Program-made: the position numbers and the translations under genes | Shown here: in pieces, positions 8,665 through 17,377 of the stretch | Position numbering within the stretch: position 1 is the first letter of the stretch | Layout: the number at the start of each line of letters is the position of its first letter | Notes under the pieces: generated by a model | What the model was told of the DNA's origin: nothing | What the model saw: the letters and a program-made list of their open reading frames with translations, nothing else | Databases searched by the model: none | Source: Lachnospira hominis (ex Liu et al. 2021) | GTDB lineage: Bacteria; Bacillota; Clostridia; Lachnospirales; Lachnospiraceae | Direction of reading: 5' to 3' | NCBI RefSeq assembly: GCF_014287955.1 | Contig: NZ_JACOPD010000001.1 | Location: 434,001-498,000, forward strand | DNA: 64,000 nt

Positions 8665-9648
8665 TCATTCTGCTGTTGTTTCACTCTGCATCTCCTGCAG
8701 TCTGTAAATTTCGTCCTGTACCGGTTTATCAAGGAAACGAACCTCATCAAGATTATTGATTATCTTATCATTGCCATCCGTAACTTTTCCTATAACACAT
8801 GCGTCAATTCCCTCTTCTGCAAGTGCTTTTATAATACGCTCCGAATCGGATGATGTTATCAAAAGACTTCCACAAGAATTTAATTCATATGGATTAATGT
8901 CAAATATTTCACATATCTCTATTATTTCCTGTCTGACAGCTATTGCCCTGAAATCCACCAGAAGTCCTGTTCCTGATGCTTCAGCCATATCCCATAACGC
9001 TGCATATACACCACCCTGTGACATATCGTGCAAAGATACAGCACCATTTTCTATCGCTATACAGGCTTCTTTTGCAATTGACAAATCACTTCTATTGCCA
9101 TATGCACGTTTTACTACATCTTCAACATACTTTTCAAGTATTTTTTCTCTGTTATTATTTATAATATACTGTACTCCACCTATGCCGATACATTTTGTCA
9201 TTATAATATCGTCTCCCGGCTTCGCCATATTGCTTCCGACAGCATGTGGTTCTTTCACATTTTCTGTAAATCCAACTGCTGTAACCGCTACAACAGCTCT
9301 TGTATTTCCTGCCTCAACCTGTGTATGTCCACCTGAAACAACAAGCCCAAGCTGTGCACAATCCGCAGAAATCTTTTGCATTATCTCTTTTAGACGTATC
9401 TCACGCATATCCTGTGCAAGATTGACGCAGCACTGGATATACTGCGGTCTTCCACCTCTTGCATAAATATTGTTAGATGCTGTATAGACAGGTTCAAAAC
9501 CGCTGTCTGATGCAATTACAATACCATTTTCAAGGACTGAAGCATCTGCACCAATTGACGGCTTGACAGCAAGGCTGTTCTTTGCAGGTTTTATATTTTT
9601 TAATACAGAACGACTGATAACTGAATTTGTTATTTTTCCTGTTTTCAT
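8665..9648 (-). CDS. AIR synthase/HypE-like (PurM superfamily) protein
   Basis: This 327-residue protein has the two-domain PurM/HypE/SelD/ThiL fold. The N-terminal half has the GADASVLENG metal/ATP loop and VVSGGHTQVEAGNT. The C-terminal half has DMSQGGVYAALWDMAEASGTG and a SCGSLLIT motif. It is closer to the stand-alone HypE-like 'AIR synthase-related' proteins of clostridia than to purM, and no hyp, pur or sel genes are near. Substrate and role are unknown; ATP use is expected from the family. It is the first gene of a five-gene operon with an AGGAGG-type ribosome site. Confidence 0.8.
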   Translation of the reverse strand: MKTGKITNSVISRSVLKNIKPAKNSLAVKPSIGADASVLENGIVIASDSGFEPVYTASNNIYARGGRPQYIQCCVNLAQDMREIRLKEIMQKISADCAQLGLVVSGGHTQVEAGNTRAVVAVTAVGFTENVKEPHAVGSNMAKPGDDIIMTKCIGIGGVQYIINNNREKILEKYVEDVVKRAYGNRSDLSIAKEACIAIENGAVSLHDMSQGGVYAALWDMAEASGTGLLVDFRAIAVRQEIIEICEIFDINPYELNSCGSLLITSSDSERIIKALAEEGIDACVIGKVTDGNDKIINNLDEVRFLDKPVQDEIYRLQEMQSETTAE

Positions 9649-9734
9649 ATTCTCCTCCGGACCGCATTTAATATTCTATATCTAACATATTGAAAAAAAA
9701 GGCGATTTAATATATCATTTTATTAATAAATTAT

Positions 9735-9851
9735 TTAACGAAATGAAAGCAGTGCAGAGGCAACCATCGGTACAACCATCGCGACTACAAGAAAAATAAT
9801 TATAACCGCTGTCAATATTTTCTTATTTTTTTTGTTATTAAAATTAATCAT
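9735..9851 (-). CDS. 38-residue single-helix membrane protein
   Basis: A short frame with ATG at 9851 and an AGAGGAAAT ribosome site gives 38 residues. There is a lysine/asparagine-rich N-terminus (MINFNNKKNKK), one hydrophobic helix (about 12-35) and a short tail. The layout fits the many small 'positive-inside' membrane proteins of Firmicutes, but I recognise no named family. It lies just upstream of a five-gene operon on the same strand (87 nt before it) and is divergent from the TPR-like gene, with only 43 nt between the two start codons. Confidence 0.6.
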   Translation of the reverse strand: MINFNNKKNKKILTAVIIIFLVVAMVVPMVASALLSFR

Positions 9852-9894
9852 ATTTCCTCTTTTCCGCACTGTTTTCCATAGATTGGAGATTCAA

Positions 9895-10494
9895 ATGCAT
9901 TTAATACTGCCCTATTTTATAATAATACTTATCTTAATGCAAATATATTTTAAAAGAAATAACAACAAAACCGCTAGCTCAAATGAAGATTTTTTCAAGC
10001 GTGAAAGTGAAGCCAACCAAAGCCGTAAACGCGATATTTCAAATCTTAATTACATAACAATACCTGATAATCTGCCATTTATAAAAACCGACATTGCCGA
10101 AATAAGCAATGCCGAACAGAATATTATGAATCTTAAAGATGAAAAAATCCTGAACCTTACCGGCAAGACTAACACCGATTTAAAACTGGAATATGGTGTT
10201 GCCAATCTTTCAGAACTTACAATATATGAAAATAATTTCCATACGCTGTGTCGTGAAATTATTAACCTTGCAAAAGCACTAATTGATAACGGATATGAAA
10301 AAGAGGCTGTCAGCTTCCTTGAATTCGGAATCCGCAGCCGCTCAGATTTATCTGCCAATTATGTAATGCTTGCAGAAATCTATTCTAAAAACGGCGAAAA
10401 TGAAAAAATTAATCACCTTAAAAAATATGCAGAAACTCTTAATACTATAACAAAAGATTACATAATCAAAAAAATCGACGCATACCTTTTATAA
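9895..10494 (+). CDS. Membrane-anchored TPR-like protein, function unknown
   Basis: The start is set at the ATG at 9895, which has GGAG 6 nt upstream; an earlier in-frame start would overlap the divergent small gene. The 199-residue product has an N-terminal membrane helix (about 2-20), a polar linker and a helical C-terminal half (about 115-199). Two helix pairs there (IDNGYEKEAVSFLEFGI, YVMLAEIYSKNGENEK) look like tetratricopeptide repeats. It is probably anchored in the membrane with the helical part in the cytoplasm. I do not recognise a specific family. It converges with the exonuclease gene. Confidence 0.75.
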   Translation: MHLILPYFIIILILMQIYFKRNNNKTASSNEDFFKRESEANQSRKRDISNLNYITIPDNLPFIKTDIAEISNAEQNIMNLKDEKILNLTGKTNTDLKLEYGVANLSELTIYENNFHTLCREIINLAKALIDNGYEKEAVSFLEFGIRSRSDLSANYVMLAEIYSKNGENEKINHLKKYAETLNTITKDYIIKKIDAYLL

Positions 10495-10514
10495 CAGATT
10501 ATCTGCCATAGCAA

Positions 10515-11216
10515 TTATTTCCCATAATTAGATATAATATTATCAATAAGCTTTGATGCACGGCTCTTCGTCAGTGCATCAATGTCTTCAACCGGCTCAA
10601 GCCCATGCTTTTCGGTAAGTGCTATAAGATATTTTCTTTGTGCCGCAGTAATCGGAGAATCCTTCTTTGCTGAATAGTTAAGTTCTATAAGCTCATCAAA
10701 TCCTGTATCATCAGGTTTAATTTGATGGAGCTTCTCATACAGTTTCATTGCACTCAATGCATCATCATATGCCCTGTGCGAATTTCCTGCATCAATCCCA
10801 AAATATCCACACAGATATTCAAGTGTTTTATGCGGTACTTCGGGAAGAAGCCTTCTTGACAGCTTCAACGTATCAATTCCACTCTTTTTAAAATCAAGTC
10901 CCGAATTAACAGCCGCCTTTTTAATAAAACTGTAATCAAATATTACATTATGTCCAAGGATTGGCATATCTTTTGTAAAATCAACTATGTCACTTATTAT
11001 CTCTGTTATCGCCGGCTTTCCTTCAACCATATCATCTGTAATACCTGTTATCATGGTGATACGTTCGCTGATTCTTATTCCAGGATTAACAAGTGTTGAA
11101 TAACTGTCAACAATTTCTCCATCGGATATTTTGGCCATTCCTATTTCTATTATCTTATCTTCTGCCGGATTAAGACCTGTCGTCTCAATATCAAGGGCAA
11201 CAAATGTATTAATCAT
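10515..11216 (-). CDS. DnaQ/PolC-type DEDDh 3'-5' exonuclease
   Basis: I start it at the ATG at 11216, with GGAA upstream and an 8-nt overlap with the preceding GGDEF gene. A longer frame adds 13 unlikely residues. The 233-residue product has the complete DEDDh active site: D and E in ALDIETTG, D in GHNVIFDYSF, and H plus D in HRAYDDAL. The exonuclease domain occupies about 1-165. A C-terminal extension (about 185-233, ITAAQRKYLIALTEKHG) resembles small helical tails seen on clostridial stand-alone DnaQ-like proteins. Proofreading or nucleic-acid turnover are possible roles. Confidence 0.88.
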   Translation of the reverse strand: MINTFVALDIETTGLNPAEDKIIEIGMAKISDGEIVDSYSTLVNPGIRISERITMITGITDDMVEGKPAITEIISDIVDFTKDMPILGHNVIFDYSFIKKAAVNSGLDFKKSGIDTLKLSRRLLPEVPHKTLEYLCGYFGIDAGNSHRAYDDALSAMKLYEKLHQIKPDDTGFDELIELNYSAKKDSPITAAQRKYLIALTEKHGLEPVEDIDALTKSRASKLIDNIISNYGK

Positions 11217-12978
11217 TGTATATTCCATTTCCAAATATATTACCAAGTATTGCAAGATATACTATATCCATCTCGCTCCACTTGCTCATCTGCCTGTTTC
11301 TGTTAAATGAAACAATAACATCGTTTTCATCACTGACATTAACTATAATCTGGACAGCCTGGTTAATTCCCATATTAATAAATGCCTTAACCGTATTTTT
11401 TGCTCGTCTTTCAAAAAAATTGATATTATCAATAACTTCAATACCATCTTCCGTAAAATCAGCTATATATGCCTTATCGTTAAGATAATCATTATCTTCA
11501 GCAATATCTTTGTTACCTATTATAATCTTTCTCTCCCAGGCTTCTCCTGTATGGTGATAAATAAATATGCTGTCTAATGCAAAAGCTCTCTTTATTTTAT
11601 CAGCTGACTCCATAATGCAGTCTTTTCCATTTTTTCTATAAGCATTAACTATATCATTAACAACCCCGATTTTTTTGTACTTGTAGAACATGTATGCCTC
11701 TGAATTAGGCATTCCTTTGCCCTTCACATAATCCTCATGCAAATCCGGGAGATATATTATATATCTGTCCCTGCCTTTCTCTTTTGCAAGATAAAGCATC
11801 TTATCTGCTATATTAAAAAGTTCTTCATATGTCTGTCCGTCACATGGATATGTAGATGAACCGATAGAACATGTGACATGCGGCTTATCAGGCTGGTTAT
11901 TATACATAAATGAGACGTTATTGCGGATTGTACGAAGCACATTTCTTATCTCATCATTGCTCTTGAGCCCTTCAACAACGATAAACATCTCATCTCCGCC
12001 AATTCTTCCGGCTACACCCTTTCCTTCAACAGACTCTTTAATAACATCTGCAACATTGCATATTACCTCATCTCCAAACATATGACCAAACTCATCATTA
12101 ATCGTCTTAAAATTATCGATATCTATAATTGCAATTGTAACAGGACATCCGGGTTTTGACTCAATCAGCCTCTTTGTATATTCCGTAATCGCACGCTTAT
12201 TAAGAATATCCGTTCCTACATCAAGTGCATCTGAATTAAGATATACATGCTCTTCATCATTGACAGGGCTTATCTTTGACATTGTGGCAATTACATGCTT
12301 TTTGCCATTAAAATCTATGATAGTCTTACCTTTGACAAGACACCATTCCATTCCCTGTGAATTCTCAAATATCTTCATCTTAAACTCACGTTCAAATATC
12401 TCTGTTCCATTGGCAAAATCATCACAAAAAGAATCAAATATATTGCGTGTAACACCATATACATTGCCATTGGCAAGCATTGTTCTACGCCAATCAGCTA
12501 AAGTTCCCCGGTAAAAATCTACCTGCTGGTGGCTCTCCATCATAAAAATTCTCAATCTGTCAGTCGATACGTCATATGAGAACATAAGATACTCCATAAG
12601 ACTGAAATATTCCATATATGTGTTATCAGCCTTTGTATCTGTATGTTTAAAAAATACTCTTATATCAAAAATCGATATACTGCATATTCTGCTGTTACAA
12701 ACATTATCCGCAGGTTCAGCTTCATCTATAATATAAACAAACCATCTGTATCTTCCTGTATTATCTACCATTCTAAGTGCCGTAACAAATCCCGATTCAC
12801 TCTGGACATTCTTTACAGCTGTCTCAAGCTGGTTTATATCACTTGGATGTATAAGTCGTGCAATTTTAGTATTAACGAGATTGTCTCCTAAAAAATCTTT
12901 AAGCTCATCATCTACTGACAAAATATTAAACTGTTCATCTATTATAGCTTTACCTTTAAAAAACACGTTATTATCCAT
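11209..12978 (-). CDS. Cytoplasmic PAS-GGDEF diguanylate cyclase
   Basis: The 589-residue product has no membrane helices. A PAS domain lies at about 8-110, a second sensor-like region at about 120-245, and a GGDEF domain at about 255-405 with the active A-site RIGGDEMF. The allosteric I-site (RxxD a few residues before GGDEF) is not present: the equivalent residues read EGKG. Product inhibition by c-di-GMP is therefore not expected. A further 180-residue C-terminal region looks GAF-like. It should make c-di-GMP, read by the PilZ-containing chemoreceptors found further along. It forms an overlapping pair with the exonuclease gene. Confidence 0.9.
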   Translation of the reverse strand: MDNNVFFKGKAIIDEQFNILSVDDELKDFLGDNLVNTKIARLIHPSDINQLETAVKNVQSESGFVTALRMVDNTGRYRWFVYIIDEAEPADNVCNSRICSISIFDIRVFFKHTDTKADNTYMEYFSLMEYLMFSYDVSTDRLRIFMMESHQQVDFYRGTLADWRRTMLANGNVYGVTRNIFDSFCDDFANGTEIFEREFKMKIFENSQGMEWCLVKGKTIIDFNGKKHVIATMSKISPVNDEEHVYLNSDALDVGTDILNKRAITEYTKRLIESKPGCPVTIAIIDIDNFKTINDEFGHMFGDEVICNVADVIKESVEGKGVAGRIGGDEMFIVVEGLKSNDEIRNVLRTIRNNVSFMYNNQPDKPHVTCSIGSSTYPCDGQTYEELFNIADKMLYLAKEKGRDRYIIYLPDLHEDYVKGKGMPNSEAYMFYKYKKIGVVNDIVNAYRKNGKDCIMESADKIKRAFALDSIFIYHHTGEAWERKIIIGNKDIAEDNDYLNDKAYIADFTEDGIEVIDNINFFERRAKNTVKAFINMGINQAVQIIVNVSDENDVIVSFNRNRQMSKWSEMDIVYLAILGNIFGNGIYND

Positions 12979-13229
12979 TTTACCACCATTTCAAAAATCA
13001 TTGTTCATTTATAATAATATAATTAATATTGATATACAAGTACCAATTTTTCTCTATATTAATTTAATAAATCTACATTTTTCCGTTTTATTTTTAATAA
13101 TTTTAAAAGGTAAAAATTTAATCGCAATATTTTTTTTATATAAAAACAAAGACACCCCACAAGAAATGTCTGAAAACACCATTGTAAGCTGCCATTTTAA
13201 TAAAAACACAATAAATAATCAGTTAAAAA

Positions 13230-13302
<73 letters not shown>

Positions 13303-13333
13303 TCAAATTTTCTATAAAATTATAACATCAAAA

Positions 13334-13361
13334 AAGCAGAGTGTCAAGTACCACTCTGCTT
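13334..13361 (-). terminator. Terminator overlapping the trmD 3' end
   Basis: A 10-bp stem (AAGCAGAGTG with CACTCTGCTT, loop of 8) is followed by a T6 run on the minus strand. The stem includes the last codons and the stop codon of trmD. Confidence 0.85.
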
Positions 13362-14048
13362 TCTGCAATATTCCTCATATAAATCCGGTCTGTATTTTTT
13401 TGTTCTTTCAATTGACTTTTCAAGTCTCCATTTTTCAACATTTGCATGGTGTCCTGAAAGAAGAACATCCGGAACTTTTTTCCCTTCAAACACTTCCGGT
13501 CTTGTATACTGTGGATATTCAAGAAGCCCATTTTCAAAGCTCTCTGTCTCTGCCGATTCTGAATTATGAAGTACGCCCGGAACGAGTCTTGATACTGTAT
13601 CTATAACAACCATAGCAGGAAGCTCGCCGCCTGTAAGCACATAATCACCTATCGATACATAATCAGTCACGATTCTTTCCAACGCTCTCTCGTCTATGCC
13701 CTCATAATGTCCGCATAAAATAACCAGATCGTCTTCTTTGGCAAAATCCTGTGCCATTTTCTGGTTAAATGTATATCCCTGCGGCGTCATATAGACAACT
13801 CTGGGCTTTTTTCCTATCTTTTGTACAAGACTGTCATACGCGGCACACACAGGGGCAGCCTGCATGACAAGCCCTGCCCCTCCACCGTATGGATAATCAT
13901 CAACCTTCATATGTTTATTATTGGCATAGTCCCTTATGTTTACCGCTTCTACACTAAGACAGCCATTTTTAATTGCCCTGCCGGTAATACTTGTATTAAG
14001 CCCGTCTATTATCATATCAGGAAACAGTGTCAATACATGAAAATTCAT
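13344..14048 (-). CDS. trmD: tRNA (guanine-37-N1)-methyltransferase TrmD
   Basis: The 234-residue product is the SPOUT methyltransferase that places m1G37 next to the anticodon and prevents frameshifting. Typical TrmD motifs are visible: the N-terminal VLTLFPDM, DDYPYGGGAGLVM, the S-adenosylmethionine-binding knot LCGHYEGIDERA, SIGDYVLTGGELPA and the C-terminal LLSGHHANVEKWR. Length is normal. AGGAGG lies 6 nt before the ATG. rpsP, rimM and rplS, its usual neighbours, are not present here; the gene is followed by a terminator and then tRNA-Phe on the same strand. Confidence 0.97.
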   Translation of the reverse strand: MNFHVLTLFPDMIIDGLNTSITGRAIKNGCLSVEAVNIRDYANNKHMKVDDYPYGGGAGLVMQAAPVCAAYDSLVQKIGKKPRVVYMTPQGYTFNQKMAQDFAKEDDLVILCGHYEGIDERALERIVTDYVSIGDYVLTGGELPAMVVIDTVSRLVPGVLHNSESAETESFENGLLEYPQYTRPEVFEGKKVPDVLLSGHHANVEKWRLEKSIERTKKYRPDLYEEYCRKQSGT

Positions 14049-14073
14049 TACTCTCCTCCAGACGCCTCAGCAA

Positions 14074-14967
14074 TTATTTGAATGCCTTGGCAATGTTATT
14101 TAAAAGGAATGGATAATATCCGTTATTAAGATTACATCCGTTACCTGTGCAGTCTCCTTTAAGATATCCGCTCTCATCCTTATATGAATTAGCAATATCA
14201 ATATATGTCACATTCATTGAGGCTGCTTTACTCTCAAGCTGTGTATTTATCGTATCAAGCACACTCTGTTCTACACTTGAACGTCCTTCAAATGCATAAG
14301 TAACCGGAAGCACTGATACTACATAAATCTTTGCAGATGGACACTTTGACTTAACTGATGATACAACCTCGCTTATATTATCACCGATAGCTTCGCCGCT
14401 CATTGTTCCATAGTTCGCATCATTTAAACCAAGCATAATTACGACTTTCTTAGGGTTTGCAGATGCTACAGAATCAATATAGTCAGCAGCTTTACGTGTT
14501 GTCATATTATCATCTGATACAACCTGTGAATCTGACAGGTATCCATAATAGGACATACCACCTGCAATAAAATCACCAAGCACAACTGTGTCTGCATATG
14601 AATCCTTAGCTGTAAAATCTTCCTGACCAGCCGTGCCTTCAACTTTATATACATTACCAGAACTGCCCTGTGCAGCCTGTGTTGTCTGAGGCTGTGTCTG
14701 AGCCGGTGCTGCTGTAGTTGCCTGTGTTGTTGTCTCATTCGTGCTATCATTACTTGTAACATCAGCCTGCGTTGTCTGCTTTGTCACTGTTGGTTTAGTA
14801 TCGTTTTTCTTTTTTCCTGAACAACCTTTAAATATAATTGCAAGAACAATAAGGACAATTACAATTACAACTCCTGTAATAAAATAATTGCGGTATTTGT
14901 TCCACATTCTCATTTTTCGGTTAAGTTTAATTTCGCTTTTTGTTTCGTCACCTGTATTCTTAGGCAT
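14074..14967 (-). CDS. Membrane-anchored SGNH-fold protein lacking catalytic residues
   Basis: The 297-residue product has a basic cytoplasmic tail, one membrane helix (about 29-47), a Thr/Gln-rich low-complexity linker (about 55-105) and an outside domain (about 115-297) with the SGNH/GDSL hydrolase fold. Block III (GLND) and the family's KIYVVSVLPVT are kept. In block I the nucleophile serine is gone (LGDFIAGG in place of GDSxxxG). In block V the usual DGxH reads NGCN. All three triad residues are therefore probably missing. It may bind wall or surface glycans rather than cleave them. It lies 25 nt upstream of trmD on the same strand. Confidence 0.75.
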   Translation of the reverse strand: MPKNTGDETKSEIKLNRKMRMWNKYRNYFITGVVIVIVLIVLAIIFKGCSGKKKNDTKPTVTKQTTQADVTSNDSTNETTTQATTAAPAQTQPQTTQAAQGSSGNVYKVEGTAGQEDFTAKDSYADTVVLGDFIAGGMSYYGYLSDSQVVSDDNMTTRKAADYIDSVASANPKKVVIMLGLNDANYGTMSGEAIGDNISEVVSSVKSKCPSAKIYVVSVLPVTYAFEGRSSVEQSVLDTINTQLESKAASMNVTYIDIANSYKDESGYLKGDCTGNGCNLNNGYYPFLLNNIAKAFK

Positions 14968-15003
14968 AACAAAATCGCCCCTTTCTTCATTTTCTGTTAT
15001 GAA

Positions 15004-17127
15004 TTAAATCTGATTATTCAATTTTTTAAGAACAACTGCTGACTTTGCCCTGAGACCAATATCAAGCCAGCCGCCACTTAACGTATATCCGAGCCTTGCC
15101 GTACTGTAACCATTTTCATATGTCACAAATATCTGCTCAACATCGCTGTTATACGGAAGTCCTGCTTCCCACACAGGAACCTTTGTCCTGCGTTCTTCCG
15201 GTGAATTATTGATAATAACTATAACCGCATCATCACGGTTAAATCTTGCATATGAAATCAGATTATATTCTGATAAAAGCTGCTTATACGAACCGCTCAT
15301 TAATACTTCACACGATTTGTGCATCTTAATGACATCACGGTGGAAATCTATAAGCTCTTTATCTTCCCTGCCCCATGGATAAGTTCTTCTGTTGTCAGGG
15401 TCAGTCCAGCCACACACTCCGGCTTCATCTCCATAGTATATTGTCGGTGCTCCCGGCCATGTCATCTGTATAACTACAGCCTCCATAAAGACTGCTTTAT
15501 CTATGTTTTCACCTGCTGCCTCAGGTCCTGCATTTGCAAGCCTTGCAACGCGGTGGTTTGTTCTTGTTAAAAATCTTGAATGATCATGATTTGACAGCTC
15601 ATTCATTGAAATACTAACAGGCTGTCCACCCATTCTTGACATATTATGATGCATAGCACCAAAAAAATTATCTGCGTTGCCGAGCATATCCTCACGGTAC
15701 TGGTCACTGTGTTTTTCCATTCCGGTAAGAAACCATGTGACAGGCTCCATAAATGCATCATAATTCATAACCGTGTCCCACTCTCCGCCTGAGAGCCAGT
15801 CATATGAATCGCCATAATGCTCCGCCAGAATAACAGCTTGTGGATTGGCATCCTTAACTGACTTTCTGAACTTTTTCCAGAATTCATGGTTATACTCGGG
15901 ACTATATCCCAAATCTGCCGCCACGTCAAGTCTCCATCCGTCAACATTGTATGGTGCAGACACCCATTTCTTTCCAATGTCCAGAATATACTCTTCAAGT
16001 TTCTTTGAACCTTCATAATTAAGCTTAGGAAGTGTATCATGTCCCCACCAGCCATCATATGAACCATTATCAGGCCACTGGTCACTGTAAAACTTAAAAA
16101 AGCTGTGATATGGGCTTTCAAAACGCTCATATGCTCCCGACTCATACTGGTCGCGGCTTCTGCTGTAAATATGTTCCCTGTCCAGCCACTTATTAAAAGA
16201 ACCGCAGTGGTTAAATACGCCATCTATAATAACTTTCATCCCACGCTTGTGAATCTCTTCAACAAGCTGTGCAAAATAAATATTGCTTGCCTCCAGATTG
16301 CGTCTGTTTGTAACTCTGTCAATATATCTTGTCGCATGAGTATTGTCATGGTCACCCGGTGCAAGAACTTCTCCTTCATCAGAGACTATCATTGCAATAT
16401 GTGGATCTATATAATCATAATCCTGTATATCATATTTATGATTAGAAGGAGATACAAACAAAGGATTAAAGTAAATAACATCTACTCCGAGATTTTCAAG
16501 ATAATCCAGCTTATCCCATACGCCTTGCAGATCTCCACCGTAGAATTCCCTGACACCCATAGGTTCAGGATACTTATACCAATCCTTTACCTCATTGACA
16601 TGCTCTCCTATATAATTATATTCATCATCAAGTACATTGTTTTGTGGTCTTCCATTAGCAAATCTATCCACAAATATCTGGTACATGACAGCACCCTTAG
16701 CCCACGACGGAACCTTGTATCCCGGTATTATACGAAAATTATAATACTGGTTAAGCTCCCTTGATGCACCAATCTGATTGTAATAACAGACTGCACCATG
16801 TGCTGTCTCAACTTTAAAATAATAAGACAGAATCTTTTCGCTTACTGTAACCGAAGCCTCGTAATAATCAAACAAATTATCCGAGTCCACACGTTCCATG
16901 CGGTATTCCCCATTATCAGTACAAAGATATGCCTTATTAACATTATATTTTCCTGTTCTGAGACGAAGAGCTACGCTGTCGCCCGGGTCACATTCCGGAG
17001 GATTTCTGTAATCCTTTGTTGCATCAGAAAATAAAGCCCTCATTTTTAAAACAGGACGTGCATTACACATATAAAGAAGTTTCTTCTCGTTTTTCTCTAA
17101 AGTTTCAGTTGACTTAACAAGTCTCAT
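15004..17127 (-). CDS. GH13 maltodextrin glucosidase/neopullulanase-like enzyme
   Basis: I choose the ATG at 17127, which has AAGGAG at a 9-nt distance; the TTG six bases earlier is too close to that site. The product is about 707 residues with no signal peptide, so it acts in the cytoplasm. An N-terminal beta-sandwich (about 1-140) comes before a (beta/alpha)8 barrel. Catalytic residues are the nucleophile Asp in GWRLDVAAD near 400, the acid/base Glu in ILAEHYG near 434 and Asp in SNHDHSR near 512. A C-terminal beta domain follows. The layout fits cyclomaltodextrinase/neopullulanase-type enzymes that break down imported maltodextrins, in keeping with the glgC/glgD glycogen genes. Exact specificity is open. 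Confidence 0.9.
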   Translation of the reverse strand: MRLVKSTETLEKNEKKLLYMCNARPVLKMRALFSDATKDYRNPPECDPGDSVALRLRTGKYNVNKAYLCTDNGEYRMERVDSDNLFDYYEASVTVSEKILSYYFKVETAHGAVCYYNQIGASRELNQYYNFRIIPGYKVPSWAKGAVMYQIFVDRFANGRPQNNVLDDEYNYIGEHVNEVKDWYKYPEPMGVREFYGGDLQGVWDKLDYLENLGVDVIYFNPLFVSPSNHKYDIQDYDYIDPHIAMIVSDEGEVLAPGDHDNTHATRYIDRVTNRRNLEASNIYFAQLVEEIHKRGMKVIIDGVFNHCGSFNKWLDREHIYSRSRDQYESGAYERFESPYHSFFKFYSDQWPDNGSYDGWWGHDTLPKLNYEGSKKLEEYILDIGKKWVSAPYNVDGWRLDVAADLGYSPEYNHEFWKKFRKSVKDANPQAVILAEHYGDSYDWLSGGEWDTVMNYDAFMEPVTWFLTGMEKHSDQYREDMLGNADNFFGAMHHNMSRMGGQPVSISMNELSNHDHSRFLTRTNHRVARLANAGPEAAGENIDKAVFMEAVVIQMTWPGAPTIYYGDEAGVCGWTDPDNRRTYPWGREDKELIDFHRDVIKMHKSCEVLMSGSYKQLLSEYNLISYARFNRDDAVIVIINNSPEERRTKVPVWEAGLPYNSDVEQIFVTYENGYSTARLGYTLSGGWLDIGLRAKSAVVLKKLNNQI

Positions 17128-17193
17128 ATTCAAACACTCCTTACTGTGAATGGTTCAATATAATTTTATAACGAAACGCCTTATAAAGCAAGT

Positions 17194-17225
17194 AAAAAGG
17201 ACAGCCGGGGTAGGCTGTCCTTTTT
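17194..17225 (-). terminator. Terminator downstream of ftsH
   Basis: A 13-bp stem (AAAAAGGACAGCC with GGCTGTCCTTTTT, 6-nt loop) lies between ftsH and the GH13 gene. It is symmetrical, so it could also work on the plus strand. The 150 nt between it and ftsH hold no gene I can support. Confidence 0.85.
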
Positions 17226-17377
17226 GGAGAAGGTATTTCACTTATTATGGGGTGTAGCAAAAAATATAATGTATTGGGGGGTTTTTACATTAATTATAGT
17301 ATCACATTGCCGCCCATAAGTGTTGCTAAACTTTCACGTAATATATTACGTTTTTTTGTGCATTTTATACAATCTGT

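Noticed and set aside
8756..9466. Open frame of 236 codons on the plus strand opposite the PurM-like gene
   Set aside because: The minus-strand frame has recognisable PurM motifs; this one has none and no ribosome site.
12979..13229. Possible small gene between the GGDEF gene and tRNA-Phe
   Set aside because: The open frame there runs into the tRNA antisense and is AT-rich low complexity; no ribosome site was found. I see nothing else in this gap.
17338..17360. ACGTAATATATTACGT followed by T-run as a plus-strand terminator after an unknown gene
   Set aside because: There is no plus-strand gene to end here, and the stem is almost all AT. The stronger hairpin at 17194 serves ftsH.
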